Part shown: in pieces, positions 26,381-39,721 of the stretch
Numbering within the stretch: position 1 is the stretch's first letter
Layout: each line of letters starts with the position of its first letter
Origin: Aphelocoma coerulescens
Lineage: Eukaryota > Chordata > Aves > Passeriformes > Corvidae
Direction: 5' to 3'
NCBI RefSeq assembly: GCF_041296385.1
Contig: NC_091019.1
Location: 10,802,031 to 10,866,030 of the forward strand
DNA length: 64,000 nucleotides
Notes under the pieces: model-generated
The model's input: only the letters and a program-made list of their open reading frames with translations
What the model was told of the DNA's origin: nothing
Database searches by the model: none
Made by a program: the position numbers and the translations under genes

Positions 26381-29300
26381 ACATACAAACATTTTTTATA
26401 CTTGTATATATAAATATATTTTTAGATAATATACAAAAATACGAATATATACAATCTATATATAATTTTTTATATATAACATAGTAACATTATCTACTGT
26501 CAGCAGAACTACAGGTAGCATCTGTGAGCATTCCACATGAGGAGAATGAAGAAGTGTGAAGGTCCTCCACGATAGCATTGTACAAAGGGAAAACTGCTAA
26601 CTGTCCTTGTTCACTGAACCCAAAATTAGGCATGGAAAGCTAACAGGAGCATACCAAACAACAGGTTAATTTTTAAGATTCTAATATTTTTCTGGCAGAC
26701 AAAAAAAAACCCAAAAACCAAACCAAAACGTTCCTACCTGGAAAAATCCCTTACTTCTGCATCAATGACTATGGGGATCTGCCCAAAAATAAAGTCTGGG
26801 ATTTTGGGGCATTGTAGATTTTCATATGCAACACACCAAGCTTGTGAGTGAGAAGAAAAATACTTCATCTAGGAGGTCTTGCTGTTGTTATTTGCACGGA
26901 CCTGAAAGAATTCACATGTAATGCTAAGGCCACAGCCTTAGCATTCAAATCTAATTCAAGCATTCAAATCTAATCCAAGACTCAGCTCCTGGTTTCTCAG
27001 TACCACACACCTTGCTTGGCCAGAACTGGGGAAGGGAAGTGGCCCACAAAAAGCTCCAAGTCTGCCTCTGACACACACTCAGAACCAACTTACTCAGCCA
27101 TGTAGCTCAGCCCAGAACTGGCAGATACTCTGACCCAAGCTGAGCAGAGTTCACTGAACACGATTCTGCCTGGCACTGTCCGTTGTCAGGCTTCATTCTG
27201 CTTTCACCCCTTTCTGGGACATTTAAGAGTTGCAGGGAATTCCCCTCGGCAACAGCTGGGGAGAAGCTCTTCCTCCCAACACCCTGAGGAACAAGGGCCA
27301 AATTGGCTGCGTTTCACAGCTGAAAAAAGAAACAGCCCTTGGAGCAGATGGCAGGCAGCAAAGAGTGGTGTTGGAAACAATCTTTCAAGGCAATTTAATC
27401 CAAAAATCACAATTCCACACAGCTTTCAAGTGAGACCCCAGCTATCTGAAAAACCCTTAATGTCCTAGCAAAAATTTTTCTGACCCTTAAAAAAAATAGT
27501 GATAAATAAATATATAACATCTAGAATTATTAAAAGCAAAGGTATATCAATACAGATTACTGCCTGCGTACCATCAGCAAAGACACAACAGAAAGAGACA
27601 ACCCCACACCACCAGTGCATTTTTTCCCTCTATATGGGTATCAAAGGCAGCACCAGGCTGATCTTCAGCAGCAGTATAAAACTTGCAGCAAATAAACTGT
27701 TCATTGAGATCACTCTGAGAGAACACGTTTTGCTGTAGGACTGGAAGTATCACATCCTCCTTGATGACCAGACTACAATATTGTGTCAAAGAGTATATTT
27801 AATAATATAACTATAAAAATAGGTACTAAACTGATTTGTTTTGCACCATGATAAATTGGTTTATTCTGAAATTAAAATTCAAGAGGAGAATGGTATTCAA
27901 AGACCTTATTGCCCAGTTTTACTCAGCATAGCTCAGATAGCTCATGCTGCTATCTGTTAGATATCATCATCATCAGGGTGCCCCCTTGCCCATTCCGCCA
28001 ATTAAAATCAACTGAAAAGTACAACATCAAAAAAATTATGTTTTCTTTAAGCTGACCTTTAAAACTGAAGTTTACAATGCCCTGGTAAGAACTTAACATC
28101 TTAATTTACATAATTTTCTTCTAAATTACAAGTCATGTTTTATCAGGACAGAGTAAGCCAGAGGACATGAGCATGCTATGACCCAGCAGCAAAACATTCA
28201 AAGCCCAGTGGGCCTAAAAGTTCTCACAGACAGGTTATACAATACAGGAAAACACAAAAAACCAAAACCTCATCTGCTATTGAATTACACGTGCCCTCTT
28301 ACCCTTGGGGGTTGCCAATCATCTTCTATTCTTTCTCAACACTTTAAATGATTACCCAAATAAGATGGAAAATAAAAGTTAACAAGTGTTGAATTGCTAG
28401 GATTGTTCATAACCATCTGGAATGATATGGCAGAACAACTTCTTGAATTAAGAAAGGTTGTTTCCTTCACTTGCTGCATGGAAGAACATATGAACTGAAA
28501 GTTGTTGAGTCCACTTCTAGCCCCAGCAGCATCACAGAAAATTAACATCAATCCAGAAGGAACAGAATGATGACAACTGGATTCAAAGTGCTCTGGCTGG
28601 AGGAAAGTTTCCCTCAGCATGTGTTAACACCCAGCATCCATCAAATATATTATTGTTCCTTGACAAATGTGTGAAAATACAGAGTGGGGCCCCAGAATAG
28701 TCCAAATCTGGAAAGTACCTCATACATTAAAACAAGTTTGTAGACCAGGTTGTTATGGTAGTAGGTAAAGACCTGTATGCGAACATTAGGACATCTTTTC
28801 AAGGCCAGGTGATAGACTTCAGTAACTTAAAATTATACCTCTGAGGGAAAGCCCTTTTAAAATTCTTAGGCAGAAAATACATGGCTAGTGTCATATCCTC
28901 TGTGGGGCTGATTAGTCTCATTTAGAACACCTTTGCATGAAAACAAAATAGAAATGGGAACATGCTTGGCAGCCCTCCCAAAACACATTACACGTTGTGC
29001 TAAGAAACATTTTTCCTCCATATGAACCAGCTGATGATGAAAAAAATAGACACAGCTATTACAATTTTTACATGTTTGATTCCTGAAGCAGACAAGGTCC
29101 TGCTATCATATCATGCATGCTTGGGAAATGTATATTCATCTGTCTTCTTAGCAGAGAAAGAGGTAGGTTTGCTGAGCAAATCCAAGTCAGCTGCTCTAGA
29201 GCAAGCTCTGCAAATCAGATTTCTACATTATGCCTTAGTTAAATCTGCATGTGATACTCCAGCTCTTCATTGGACAGCCCTTTATCAACTTAGACACAAA

Positions 29301-32149
29301 AACTCAAAGAAGGAGATTAAAAAAGATAAAATGCTTAAACTTAATCCTCTATTTCCTTTTAAACACTATGATTCATTGAAAGAATTTAATATTAAAAAAA
29401 AACACCAAACAAACTTTTTTACTATTCCTACAGGCTAGAGTTCTCACCAGGGTATTATTAAATCATTTCTCTGAAACCACCTAACCCCTGTTAAGTGTTA
29501 GGCTCTCACACCTTGACTAACTGCATGCATGAAGCAGCAGGTGACACCTCATGTCCATGCTGAGGCTTGTTGGCTTCTGTCAGCCAAAAGCACCAGGGCA
29601 GCCACAGATATCCCTGCAAGAACTGTCCTTCAGCATGGGAAAACCAGCAAAGGCACAGTTCTGCACCCAGTGAGCCTTCCAAGGATTATTTAGGTGGCAT
29701 CTTCAAAATCCTCAAGCTCTTCTGGCAAATGGCTATCACTGGCAACCAAACTCATTTACATTACAAAGCTGCTCTCAAGGGATTACTGAAATCCCCGATT
29801 TCACTTATTTAATTTGGTAAGCAGATTGTGTTGCTGCAAAGTAGATTTGCAGATCTCTGGATGAACTGTCACTGTGTGCGAAACATGATACTGAATATAG
29901 GCTCACAGAACAAGTGAGTTTTTGTAGCTAGGCTGGTGCTGTCAAAGAGATGCACAAAGGAAAAAAATGCTGCAAAATTCTGACCTCATGGTTTGGTTAT
30001 GGTGGGTAGAGCTGCAGAGCACCAAATCCTTGAGCACATAAGTAAAGCATCTGTGTACTTCATCTGTGCCAGTGCTGTAGTACTGATTTCAAGAGGCACT
30101 ACAGTAAGGGGAAAAAAGAAAATCACATTGTATATTAATATTTACACCTACTTATTAGGTACTTGCACCATGTGCACAGCTACCCTGTTGGATAAAATCC
30201 CCACTGCAGATACAATCATATCTGAAGATATTGAAGAAATATAAATACTTAGCTGGTCCACGGCATTAGATCTTTCCTGCAGTCAGTCTAACCTCATCCA
30301 GAATTGTAAAGCATGTTTATCAGCCCTCTGAGTGCTCCTGTGAAAGCTTTCCATGTAAAAATGTCATTTGCCTTTTGTGGTGGTAGCTATAAATGTGAGC
30401 TATGAGTCTGAACAGGAAGTAGCATTTGATAGCACGACCAGACCTCCTCCTCTCTTGTCACCAGCCAGCACAAATGTGAGCTGCATTACTGGAGAGGACT
30501 GCTCTGCAAAAGGGTTCAGAAGGCAAGAAGTCATTTCTCAGCTTTCACCACGGAGGATGCAATTGCAGTAGCCCAGCCTATGACTTATCTGCCCAGCAGT
30601 AGATCCAACAGACCTAGCTGGCACAGATGGGGAAACATGAAATACATTTAAAAAACACTAGGAAACAGTTTACTGCAGAAAGGTAGAAATATGCCACAAC
30701 AGAGACAGTACTTTTCAGCCATGGCCTCGCAAAGGCAGGCTTTGACATTCTCTCAAACACTGTGCTCCTCCACAGCTCTGCACAGATGAGAACATTGAGG
30801 AAATCACCTATTTAACCTGTAGCTCAGACAGGAGTAACCCACTCTGCTCATCTTATGAAATCCAAGATAAGAAAATTTCACTCACATACACCAAGGTGCG
30901 CAGAAGGTAAAATATCAACTCTCTTTTGGAAAGGTAAACAGAAGAACATGATAAATTAATAATGAATTACTACAAAGGCATGTGATGGGATTTCACACCC
31001 TTTTTAACATTTGTAAAATAAGATATACTTATGGGTTCTTATTTTACAGCCAAGATGAATTTTGAAAGCAAGCATTATACTTGACCAATACAAGTAACAG
31101 GGCTCAAGGACAGTCTACTTATTTTATAATATTATTTTATTTAGTCTGATACATCTTTGAGCCGCTTTCCATCACTCCTCTTCCCTCATAGAGCATTCCT
31201 AGTTTTGGAAGAGTGCAGAAACGTTTCCTAGGTGCAGAAGGCCAGTATGAAAACAATAATTTTTGTCCTTTGTGCTTTCAGTGGACATCTGACTGTGGTA
31301 ATGTTGACCAGCCTGTAATAATAACAGGGCAACATGTCATTCTCTGTTGTTTAAACACAATGTGCAAGCAGTTAAACCAGGCATGGAGAAGGTTTTCAGC
31401 CTTTTTACACATTATAAAAAATGAGATCCCATCAGTGGCAAACTCAGCAGGAAGGGCTGAGTGCCCTCACTTCACCTGTCTGTGGGGTCACTCGGCTATC
31501 CTCTGCCAACTTGCCACACCTGTAGCCCACTGACAAGGATGTCAGGAGCTTCACCCACCACTGGCACAACCACATTAAATCTTCCCACATTGCAACACCT
31601 TCTTTCTTCTGCATAGATTATTCCTGAAAAGTACACTACAAAAGCTTTACTTTTTCCAAGAATGTGAAGCACTTGCAATCATGAGTTACAATCTGTGCTG
31701 GCCGTGCCAGGATGCCACGTAGCCCTCACTTTCAAGGGTGAAGTAAACAGCTTGAGGAAGAAGAAAGAGCTTTGAGGATTGTGTCATACAAGCATTAATA
31801 TAATGCTCACATCAGCAGCACTGTGGCTTTTTAATTTAAAGCATGTATTCCTTTGAGAATTACCATTATCTCATTTTTTTGCACTCTACCTATTATACAA
31901 TTCTTTTCGGAGATCTTAACGTGACTGTCATGGCTTCTGAAAAGCAGCAATCGCAACCCCCAGCCACCACCAGCCCTTTAAAAGGGCCCAGAGGGGAAAG
32001 CCAGCACATCAATTGTTACAGCTTTCAACGCATCTTTTTTAAAAAAGGAAGAGTTAAGTGTTATTTTATATATTTTTTCATGCATAATTTCAGTTATTTC
32101 TCAGTAAACATACATCCCTGGGCTCTAGCATGTCATCGCAGAAGTTTAA
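26381..32149. other. Intergenic, no gene seen
   Basis: About 5.8 kb. It begins with TA-rich low-complexity sequence (26395-26480). A perfect hairpin sits at 26920-26945, overlapping a 19-bp direct repeat. The longest frame is 138 codons on the plus strand (29022-29438), without a recognised family. No RNA gene or transposon was recognised. Stretches such as 30360-30600 look non-repetitive and could be conserved non-coding sequence, which only alignment can show. Confidence 0.55.
26920..26945. repeat. Perfect 11-bp hairpin with 4-base loop
   Basis: The arm AATGCTAAGGC (26920-26930) pairs exactly with GCCTTAGCATT (26935-26945) across the loop CACA. The right arm overlaps the start of a 19-bp direct repeat, 26941-26959 and 26960-26978, whose copies differ at one base. 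Confidence 0.9.
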
Positions 32150-32445
32150 TTGAAAAGGGAGGGGGGGGAGGGAGGCAAGGGGTGGGGAGGGCAGTGCGGG
32201 AAGGTGGGAGAGGCGTGGGGAGGTGGGGAAGGCCGGGAAGGTGGGAGAGGAGCGGGAATTGGGGAGTCTCGTTGACCGCCCCCCCCCCCCCCCCCCCCGC
32301 TCCCTCAGGGCCGCGCCGAGCGCAGCGCCACGGCGCCCCCTGGCGGCGCCCTGGCCGCGCCGTGCGCGGGCCGCGGAGCGGGCGCGGAGGAGGCACCGGC
32401 AAGGAGGGACCGGCGAGGGGGGGGAAGCGCCGTCCTCGCTTGATG
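32150..32445. promoter_or_regulatory. CpG island with CTCF-like site
   Basis: This is the only strong CpG island in the window. It opens with G-tract repeats on the plus strand (32159-32270), passes through a C20 homopolymer (32279-32298) and continues as a CpG-dense block (32299-32440). The core holds GCGCCCCCTGGCGGC at 32333-32347, which matches the central part of the CTCF consensus (GCGCCCCCTGGTGGC) at all but one position. Islands of this type usually mark promoters, insulators or both. No coding exon is recognisable: the 204-codon plus frame and 117-codon minus frame across it are low-complexity products of GC-rich sequence. A promoter for an unannotated non-coding RNA is possible. An RCN1 promoter role is unlikely, being ~32 kb beyond the gene's 3' end. 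Confidence 0.65.
32279..32298. repeat. C20 homopolymer
   Basis: Uninterrupted run of about 20 C between a G-rich tract and the CpG-dense core. Such runs are prone to length change and to assembly or sequencing error, so the exact length should not be trusted. Confidence 0.9.
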
Positions 32446-35400
32446 ACTACACAATGAGTAGTGATATATTTTAATTTAAACACCATAAACCTATTGAGTG
32501 CTTAATTAACTTTAACCGTCTTCAGTGGAATGAAGCCAATTTGAGGGGGTCAAAAGGAGTTGTTTCAATATCAAACAGTTTTACATAGTCAATCCATTCA
32601 TTCGGCCTACAGCTACTGATTAACACACAAAATTAACATGTTAGTAAAAATTCATATTCAGGTCTCTGGGGAAATTAAGATGCACATGCACAGAGCATGA
32701 TTAGCACAACTATTGTTTTCCCCCAACAATATAATTTAATGGGTTTTCAGAATTACAGAAAGAGAGACTGGGTGCTGGTTTGAATTGATTATTTACCACA
32801 AAGCTTTGAAATATAGAGAAGACGGAAAACATCCTGAGCCAAGAGGGCAGCGACAGAGAAAAACTGGAGCAGAGCAAGACCCCGCTGCAGAAGGGTATGG
32901 CTGGAGCAAGGGAGCAGGCAGGCATCAGGCCCTCCCACGTCCCACAGAACCCAATCAGCCTCCCCAAGGACACTTCCCTCTGCCCTTGCCTACTGACGCC
33001 TTCCTCTCCTCCTCCTCTCCTTCCCTTTCATGTCCCGATGTTATTTTTCCATTGTGTCATTTGTTTTAGTAAGAGAACAAACAGCTCAAAGCTTCTTCCT
33101 ATGCAGCAAAATATTGTACTTGCCAATTACTTTTCAGAAATAAGAGGATTAGGAAGGGTGCCAAACAGGCAAAGGAAAGATGAATAAAAGAAATTATGTT
33201 TTAAAAATTTACCACTGACAAGCCAAACAAAAGTGACTGCCTGGAGAACCTGGCTGAAGTAGTAATGAAAGAAAATGAGAAACCTTCAATGACTTCAGTA
33301 GTTTTTGGATCAGGCCCTCACACATGGGTGTTCCCCCCTACGTGGTGTCCCACACATCCTACAGGGCAAATCATCATTTCCAGTACAGAGAGGCACCAGG
33401 AGAGTTACCAGTCACATGGGTACACACAGAGGTGCATCATAGGAAGTCTGAAAGCCAACAGCAAAGGAGGAAGGGAGAGAGAAGCAAATGTCTGCTTTCT
33501 TGCATCACTAAACTATCCACAGGCCTCTTGTGTTCACCAGGTTTAAAAAACTCCGTGTAATAACTTACGGGGTTCAGATCAACTATTTAGTGTAAAAACA
33601 GACCCCTTCTACCTCTTATCTGAATAATGTGACCAAGGTCTACACAAAGATAGATTAACTGTCAAATTACAAAGGTCATGTGAGTGGCAAATGATCTCAT
33701 GGCTTCCTAGGTTTCATGTATTAATTGTTTTATGAAGTAAAGACAGAGAGACAGGGAATTCTCATGTTATAAATGCAAGTGGCCATACCGGCAGCTAGTT
33801 AAAGATCTCGCTACTGCACTGCATCTACTGTGTTTGAGCTACCACACCTCAACTCCCACAGCAGAGTCTGTGCAGTCTGTGGTGCAAGAGAAGCTACCTG
33901 AGGATACCAGCAACACCCACAGTCATGGGAAGAGACTGGAGCTGGAGTCAGTGAACTTTCATGAGATAACCTGCACAGAACAGGTGCCCAAAAAGACTGT
34001 GCAATCTCCATACACGTAAATTTTTCTCAAAACTCAACTGCACAGAGTCGGGTGGAACGTGATGGAACTTTCATGTTAGTTGAGCCTTCAGCAAAAGATT
34101 GGTTTAGGTGACTTCCAGAGATCCCTTCCCACCTGCAGTATTGTATTTCATACATCAAGCATTCCAGTAGAGTGGTTCCTGATGTGCAGAAGTCAGGAGC
34201 CATAGCTCACACTGCACCAGGATATTGTGGAACAATGCCATCTAAACATGGTACAGCCAGCAGCACTTCATTGCCAGCTTGTGGTGAGCTCGGAGTTCAG
34301 GAAAAGCCAAGAGCACTGTTCAATACAAGCTGGGAACATGCCCCTAAACGTAATAAAATGCTGTCCACTGCCACAGTCCACAAAAATGACAAATTCAGGA
34401 CTATGATGAACCAGGAATCACTGAATTCTTTTGCAAAGTCTGCTAGAATTAGAATCCTAAGTGCCAGAGCAAGAACACAGATATCTGCTTACCTGGTGTT
34501 GCAGATGTGTTTGGCAGAGGTAAAACAAAGCCTAATACAAATAAGCATTGAATTACTTGGGTCAGAATTTTCAGCTTAACCTTAAGAAGACTTACAGCTC
34601 TTCTTCTGCCATTTTGGCATCTGGGCACACAATCCTGTGTGCCTCGGTGTCTTTGTACAGGTCAGATTTAAACACTTGGCAGAATTGAATTATTAGGATC
34701 ACTAACAATGGGTTTGAATCTGTATTTAGGTGATCACTTTTGGAACAAGGACTAATGAGAACAATGGCATACCCCATTCATTCTTGCATGTGATTTCTAT
34801 TCTGCATCTGATATTAGAGTAGTTGTATCTGTAGAAAATTGTAGGGACCAAAGGGTTTTATAGGCATCTGGAGTCTGTAGATCAGAAAACAGCATTAAAG
34901 CAAACTGCTGGGGGTAGTGGAGCAGGAGAAGATGGGGAGAATTGACTGAATGTCTCATGAGAGCATAGGTTAGGAAACTAATATTTGGTTCATCACCAGC
35001 TGATTTTTGCAAGAACTACGGTGAAGCACCTAAAAGTTGAAAGCTGAGAGTGATCTTGGGCTCAGCCCTTAATCAAACACTAGAAGGACTGCAAGAGAAT
35101 AAGCACGGTTCAGCAGTGATCATAATTAAGGTTCACCTCCCTTCAGAATGTGATATGTAGTAGTAATCCACATAATGTTTTAAGGAAGGGAAATTAATCA
35201 TTTATTGCAAAGATAGAAGTCAGAAACAGCTCATAATGGGAAACTCCAAAGAAATAAAAGTGTATTTAAAGTGGTAGTAGTAAAAAAGAATGGGAAAGCA
35301 AGACATAAATTTAGGATTGTGATGTTACAGAAAAAATAAGAGGAACCTGCAGGACAGCCAAAGCTAGAGAAGCAGGGAGCATAACTAAATTTCAGAAGAC

Positions 35401-36189
35401 TTCTCACTACTTAGTCTGTTTAACCACCAATACACAACTAGAAAAGTAGAATCAAGAGACTACAGAGACAGAAAAATATTTCTCCTAAATGGCATTAGCA
35501 CAATAAGAATCTTATTTCACAGATACTGGGGGAATGGTCTGCCCAAAGACCTATTCACATACAGTAAAATACTCCAAACCCAGAGACATCTAAGAAAATA
35601 ATTGATTGTTTTTAGTAAATTTTCATTAAAAATTAGGATCAGATGAGGCTGAAAAAGATTTCCAAGAGAAGCAGACAATGTAGTTATTAAAGGAAATTTT
35701 GTTTGAATATCCATATACTTTTAAAAGGAATGGGAAAGGCCAAAGGATGATCATACTTAAAACCAGTTTAACAGACAGGTGTTATGGATTGGCCTGGAAA
35801 TTGTGCATCACAGTCCATTTCACTGGATCTGTCTGAGTCAACAAGACAGACACCTAGATGTGTTCTGTTGATTGAGCAGGGCAAAGCAGCAGAGAGAAGG
35901 AGCTGAAAGTCTGACTCTGGCTGAGTCTTCTTTACATCACTATGAAGCCAAATAGTTAGAAACACATCAGCTGTTCTCCCAATGCAGTGTGAAGCTAAAC
36001 AAGTACAGCATCTGGGAAGAGGAGTGAAAGGCTCCTGTCCTACTCACAGGAATTGTCAAAACTGCCAAACTAAGCACACATGGTTATTACTTAGGCAGTA
36101 TTGAAGTCTTTTGATCAAAGTGCCGTCTAAGGATCTGCTAATGAAATAATCTAAATTGACTTGAAACATCAGGATGGGTGTTGAGAGCA
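32446..36189. other. Intergenic, mostly no gene seen
   Basis: AT-rich sequence to the right of the CpG island. The first ~150 bases are homeodomain-site-like (many TAATT/ATTA cores) and could be conserved non-coding sequence. A short CR1 3' remnant lies at 34085-34150. Reading frames up to 135 codons (34172-34579, plus) have no recognised family. Confidence 0.5.
34085..34150 (+). mobile_element. CR1 LINE 3'-end remnant
   Basis: A short stretch containing GGTGACTTCCAGAGATCCCT and CCCACCTGCAGTATTGTA resembles the end of a CR1 element just before its tail repeat. It is diverged and has no further CR1 sequence upstream that I can recognise. Confidence 0.55.
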
Positions 36190-36705
36190 GGGAGTACTAA
36201 GTTACTGTCAAAACTAAAGTGCTTTTCAGGCCACAGCTGGAACTCTGTTGAGTTTTGCTCCCCACTGTATAAAAGAGTTGTGGATGGCTTGGAAAAGGCC
36301 ATAAAGACAGGGAAGCCTGACATACGAAATAAGGCTGAGGGAACTGTGTTTGTTCAGCCTTGAAAGAAGAAGGCTTAGAGGAGACCTTACCACGATATTG
36401 TGGTATTTAAAGGGTGTCTATACTAAGAAGGTGGAGACTCCCTTTCTACAAAGAGCTGAGGAGTACGTGGTACAAGTGATCCTGGGGAGATTCCAGTTAG
36501 ACACAAGAGGAAAGTTTTTCACAATGAGAATGTTCAGCCATTGTGATTATGTCCTCAGGGAAGTGGTAGTTTCCCCAACTTTGGGCACTTTTAAGGTTCC
36601 GCTGAACAGGCTGCTGTGCCATCTTGTCTAGACTGTACTTTTGCCAAGAAAGGTTCAACTAGGTGATCCTCAAGGTCACCTTCCAACCTGAAGTCCTGAG
36701 TAAGG
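36190..36705 (+). mobile_element. CR1 LINE fragment (3' region)
   Basis: Diverged CR1 3' sequence in the plus orientation. Recognisable blocks include the region around GCTGGAACTCTGTTGAG, TAAGGCTGAGGGAACTG, the AAAGTTTTTCACAATGAGAA block and the closing GGTGATCCTCAAGGTCACCT before CCAACCTG. It lacks a clean ATTCTATG tail and is an old, 5'-truncated, non-coding copy. The left boundary is approximate. Confidence 0.8.
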
Positions 36706-39700
36706 CTCAGTAAACTGTTCAGTAAAAGGTGTCCCATGGGAAGAAGCAAAGTACTTGCTCCAAACCAATTTTGCATTTATTTTTGAATAGTTGGGAAAAA
36801 AGTGGGCACATAATGTTGTCTAGATGATAGAGGTCTGTACATTCAAAATGGTATAACTTTGGAAAACCTTAGAGTTTCTCTGTGTATCTTTGCAAAGGGC
36901 AGTTCAGAAACACAAGGGCATTCAAATTTCAGGGAAAATAGGGCCAGAACATCCAGTAAATAAACTGCTTACCATTTTAGCACTAGATATTAAAAAGTAA
37001 GAAAATGAATTTCTGTGGCTCATGTTCAGGGAATCTAAATGTGTGGACAACATCTTCCCACTGTAGAAGCACTGTAAATAAAAAGCAACCATATGACCAA
37101 GAGGAATACCAGTACACATGGCCTTCAGGAAACCAAGAAATAAAACCACTGCTATTACATCAATTACCTTTTTTCTCTAGCTTTGGCTACTGCGAATCAA
37201 AGGACCCCACAAAATTTTATGGATAGAGATACTTTTCTCATGGAAAGACATTAGGAAAAACAGGATGATTATCAGCAAAATTCTATAAATTACAGGAGAT
37301 ACCACACATGCAGCAAGAGAATTTTCCACTGGCCTTTCTCATAATCAGTGAGACAGAAGTCCCAAGGAGAAATCAGAGTGCAACAGCAAAACACACTAGA
37401 GTCTAACACACAAGATGTAACAGAACCTCTTGTACAGAAATCAAAAATTTACATTAAAAAAAATGAAAAAACTATTCAAAAATATGCCTAGAAAACATTA
37501 ACACTTAGACAATCAAAAGATACTTTTATCACATCCATAGAAGCAAAAAAAAAAAAATTTCAATCATGATAGAGCAACAGACCCATTCTGAGAAGCATCT
37601 CTCATAAAGAAATTCAGAAAAAAATGTATTTACTTCTTTTATATAAGACTAGTTCCTATCAAAAAGTAAATGATAAATAATGCTGAAGTAACCTCAGCAG
37701 ATATTTAGTTAAGCCACATAATTATATTTCATCCTTATAATTTGTTTTTGTCACAACAGAATAAACCATAAGTAGGTGATTCACAGATCAATTCCATGCA
37801 AAGGCCAAAATGTATGGTTCCCATCTAAGAATATATGAGCAGATATGCTTTCAGTAACATAAATTATTTAGTCTAGCACAGACTGAGCAACACAAAGTTT
37901 GTAAACTCTGTGTGTAGATCCTCAAGCTCATACAATACTGTTAACTGGATATTCACCAATACATAAAATATATATGAGTTTAGGTAATATAACCCTCCAC
38001 AAGTATGCAAAAAGTTCTGAAGCGTTTTTCACTAACTGGCATAAAATATGTTATTAAACCCCCACTGAATTTATTTCAGATCTTATTCTGTCTGGCAGTT
38101 GCTTTACTTTAAATAAATAAATGGTGAGGGAAAGAAAAACCCAAACAACCCTGGAGAAACCAAGTACATTAACAACTTGCATCAGTAATTCATCTTGAAG
38201 TGCACGAACTCACTTGACATCTACAACTGCAGTGTGTGTTTTCCACCAAAACCACACAGGCACTGACCAGTGGCCTATGACAAGACATAAGGACACACAC
38301 ATTTTACAGAGGTCTACAGCAATATCTTCTAGAAGGCTACATGGCAATCCTTTATTTTATGTATGTGGTGAAAATAGCACTTGATGCACCTGACATTTTT
38401 CCATGAATTTTTTCTATTGCACAAGTCATGGTCTCCATTTAAAAGTAGAAGAGCAAAAGCATTTCCTATTATGATCTTTTCAAGCAGAATAAGTGAAGAG
38501 TTATGGCAAGTTCATACCACTTCTAAGATGTTTAACACAAGTATCATAATTGTCACTTAATGGGTCAGGAAACAAAGACAGACTTGTCTCAGAGGTGTTG
38601 TCTGTTCTCTATAGATCACACTTACTTTCTTTTCGTATTTAGGAAATGTAATTACATCTAATTCAAATTACAAGAGACAATAATTACACAAAGCCATTTT
38701 TTCTTTATAGTTAATGCTCTGAATATTTTATTTGCCAAGGCATACAATTTTCCAAAAAGAAAACATTAACTTATGTGGCCCGTATGGAATTTATTTAATT
38801 ATATGATAATCCAATATGGTTCCCTGCAATTTATTATGTTAATTAGTTAGATTATGTGTGAAACATTTTGTAATGAGCCCATTCCTTTTCTTTATGTGAC
38901 TTTAAAAAAAAAATCTTTCTAATGAACCATTTTTCTGCATTTATAAAAGGTATCTGGGCTTTGTAATTTAAATGATATGTTACAATGTATATCAGTGTAT
39001 ACTTACTAAAGATTTTGAGAACCATAAACTGTATTTTGTGAGACTACAATATTTTTACTATAACCAAACACAATAATTGGAGAATATTGTGTATTTGATA
39101 TTATAACTGAATTCTGTATTACTTTGGCAGTAGGTGCAATATTACTGATTGCAAATGGAAGAGGGAAAAGAAACAAGAAAAAAAGGGAAAACCTCCAATA
39201 ATTCTTCAACCAGGAGGGCAGAAGAGGATTAAAGAAAGCCTTTAATAGTCAGCATGTGCAAATCTCTTTTGGAAATGAGCCAACAAACTAGATCAACATG
39301 GATTTTTGCAAGAAAGCAAGTTACTGTTTGTTTCATACAAGTTAACTACAAGTTACTACTACTGTGTGAGCAGAGAAACAGATCATTAAATATAAAAACT
39401 CTTCTATGACATCTTCTTAAAAATATGTTTTCTAACAGTCCTGAGGGTACCGTCTCTCTTGAAATTTCATTTTATATATGCAATTTCCCTTTGCTTTCTA
39501 AAATGAGGAATGCACTCCACTTCCTTGCCTGAATTTTCAATAGCAAAGGGTGAGCACCTTTAGGTTTGTGCCAGCACAGCCTTGTGTCAAGGCTGGAAGC
39601 ATTTCCAGAACCATGCTAGAACTCATACATTCTTCATTTAGCTGGGAATTTGTGTCTGATTCTTTACTCCCCAAATACACCCTACAGGAAGTGTACCTGA

Positions 39701-39721
39701 TAGAGTACTCTGTGATAAAGC
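36706..39721. other. Intergenic, no gene seen
   Basis: About 3 kb of AT-rich sequence between two CR1 fragments. No frame exceeds 80 codons and no repeat or RNA gene was recognised. Confidence 0.55.

Noticed and set aside
29022..29438. 138-codon plus-strand frame
   Set aside because: No recognised family, ends in lysine-rich simple sequence, no splice or promoter context. Could be a chance frame over conserved non-coding DNA.
31843..32457. 204-codon plus-strand frame (and 117-codon minus-strand frame) across the CpG island
   Set aside because: The C-terminal half is low-complexity Gly/Arg/Pro made by G- and C-tracts, with no domain. GC-rich DNA lacks stop codons, so open frames are expected on both strands.
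35780..36000. Possible LTR start (TGTTATGGATTGGCCTGG)
   Set aside because: No matching CA end, polyadenylation signal or target duplication could be found, so it stays unassigned.
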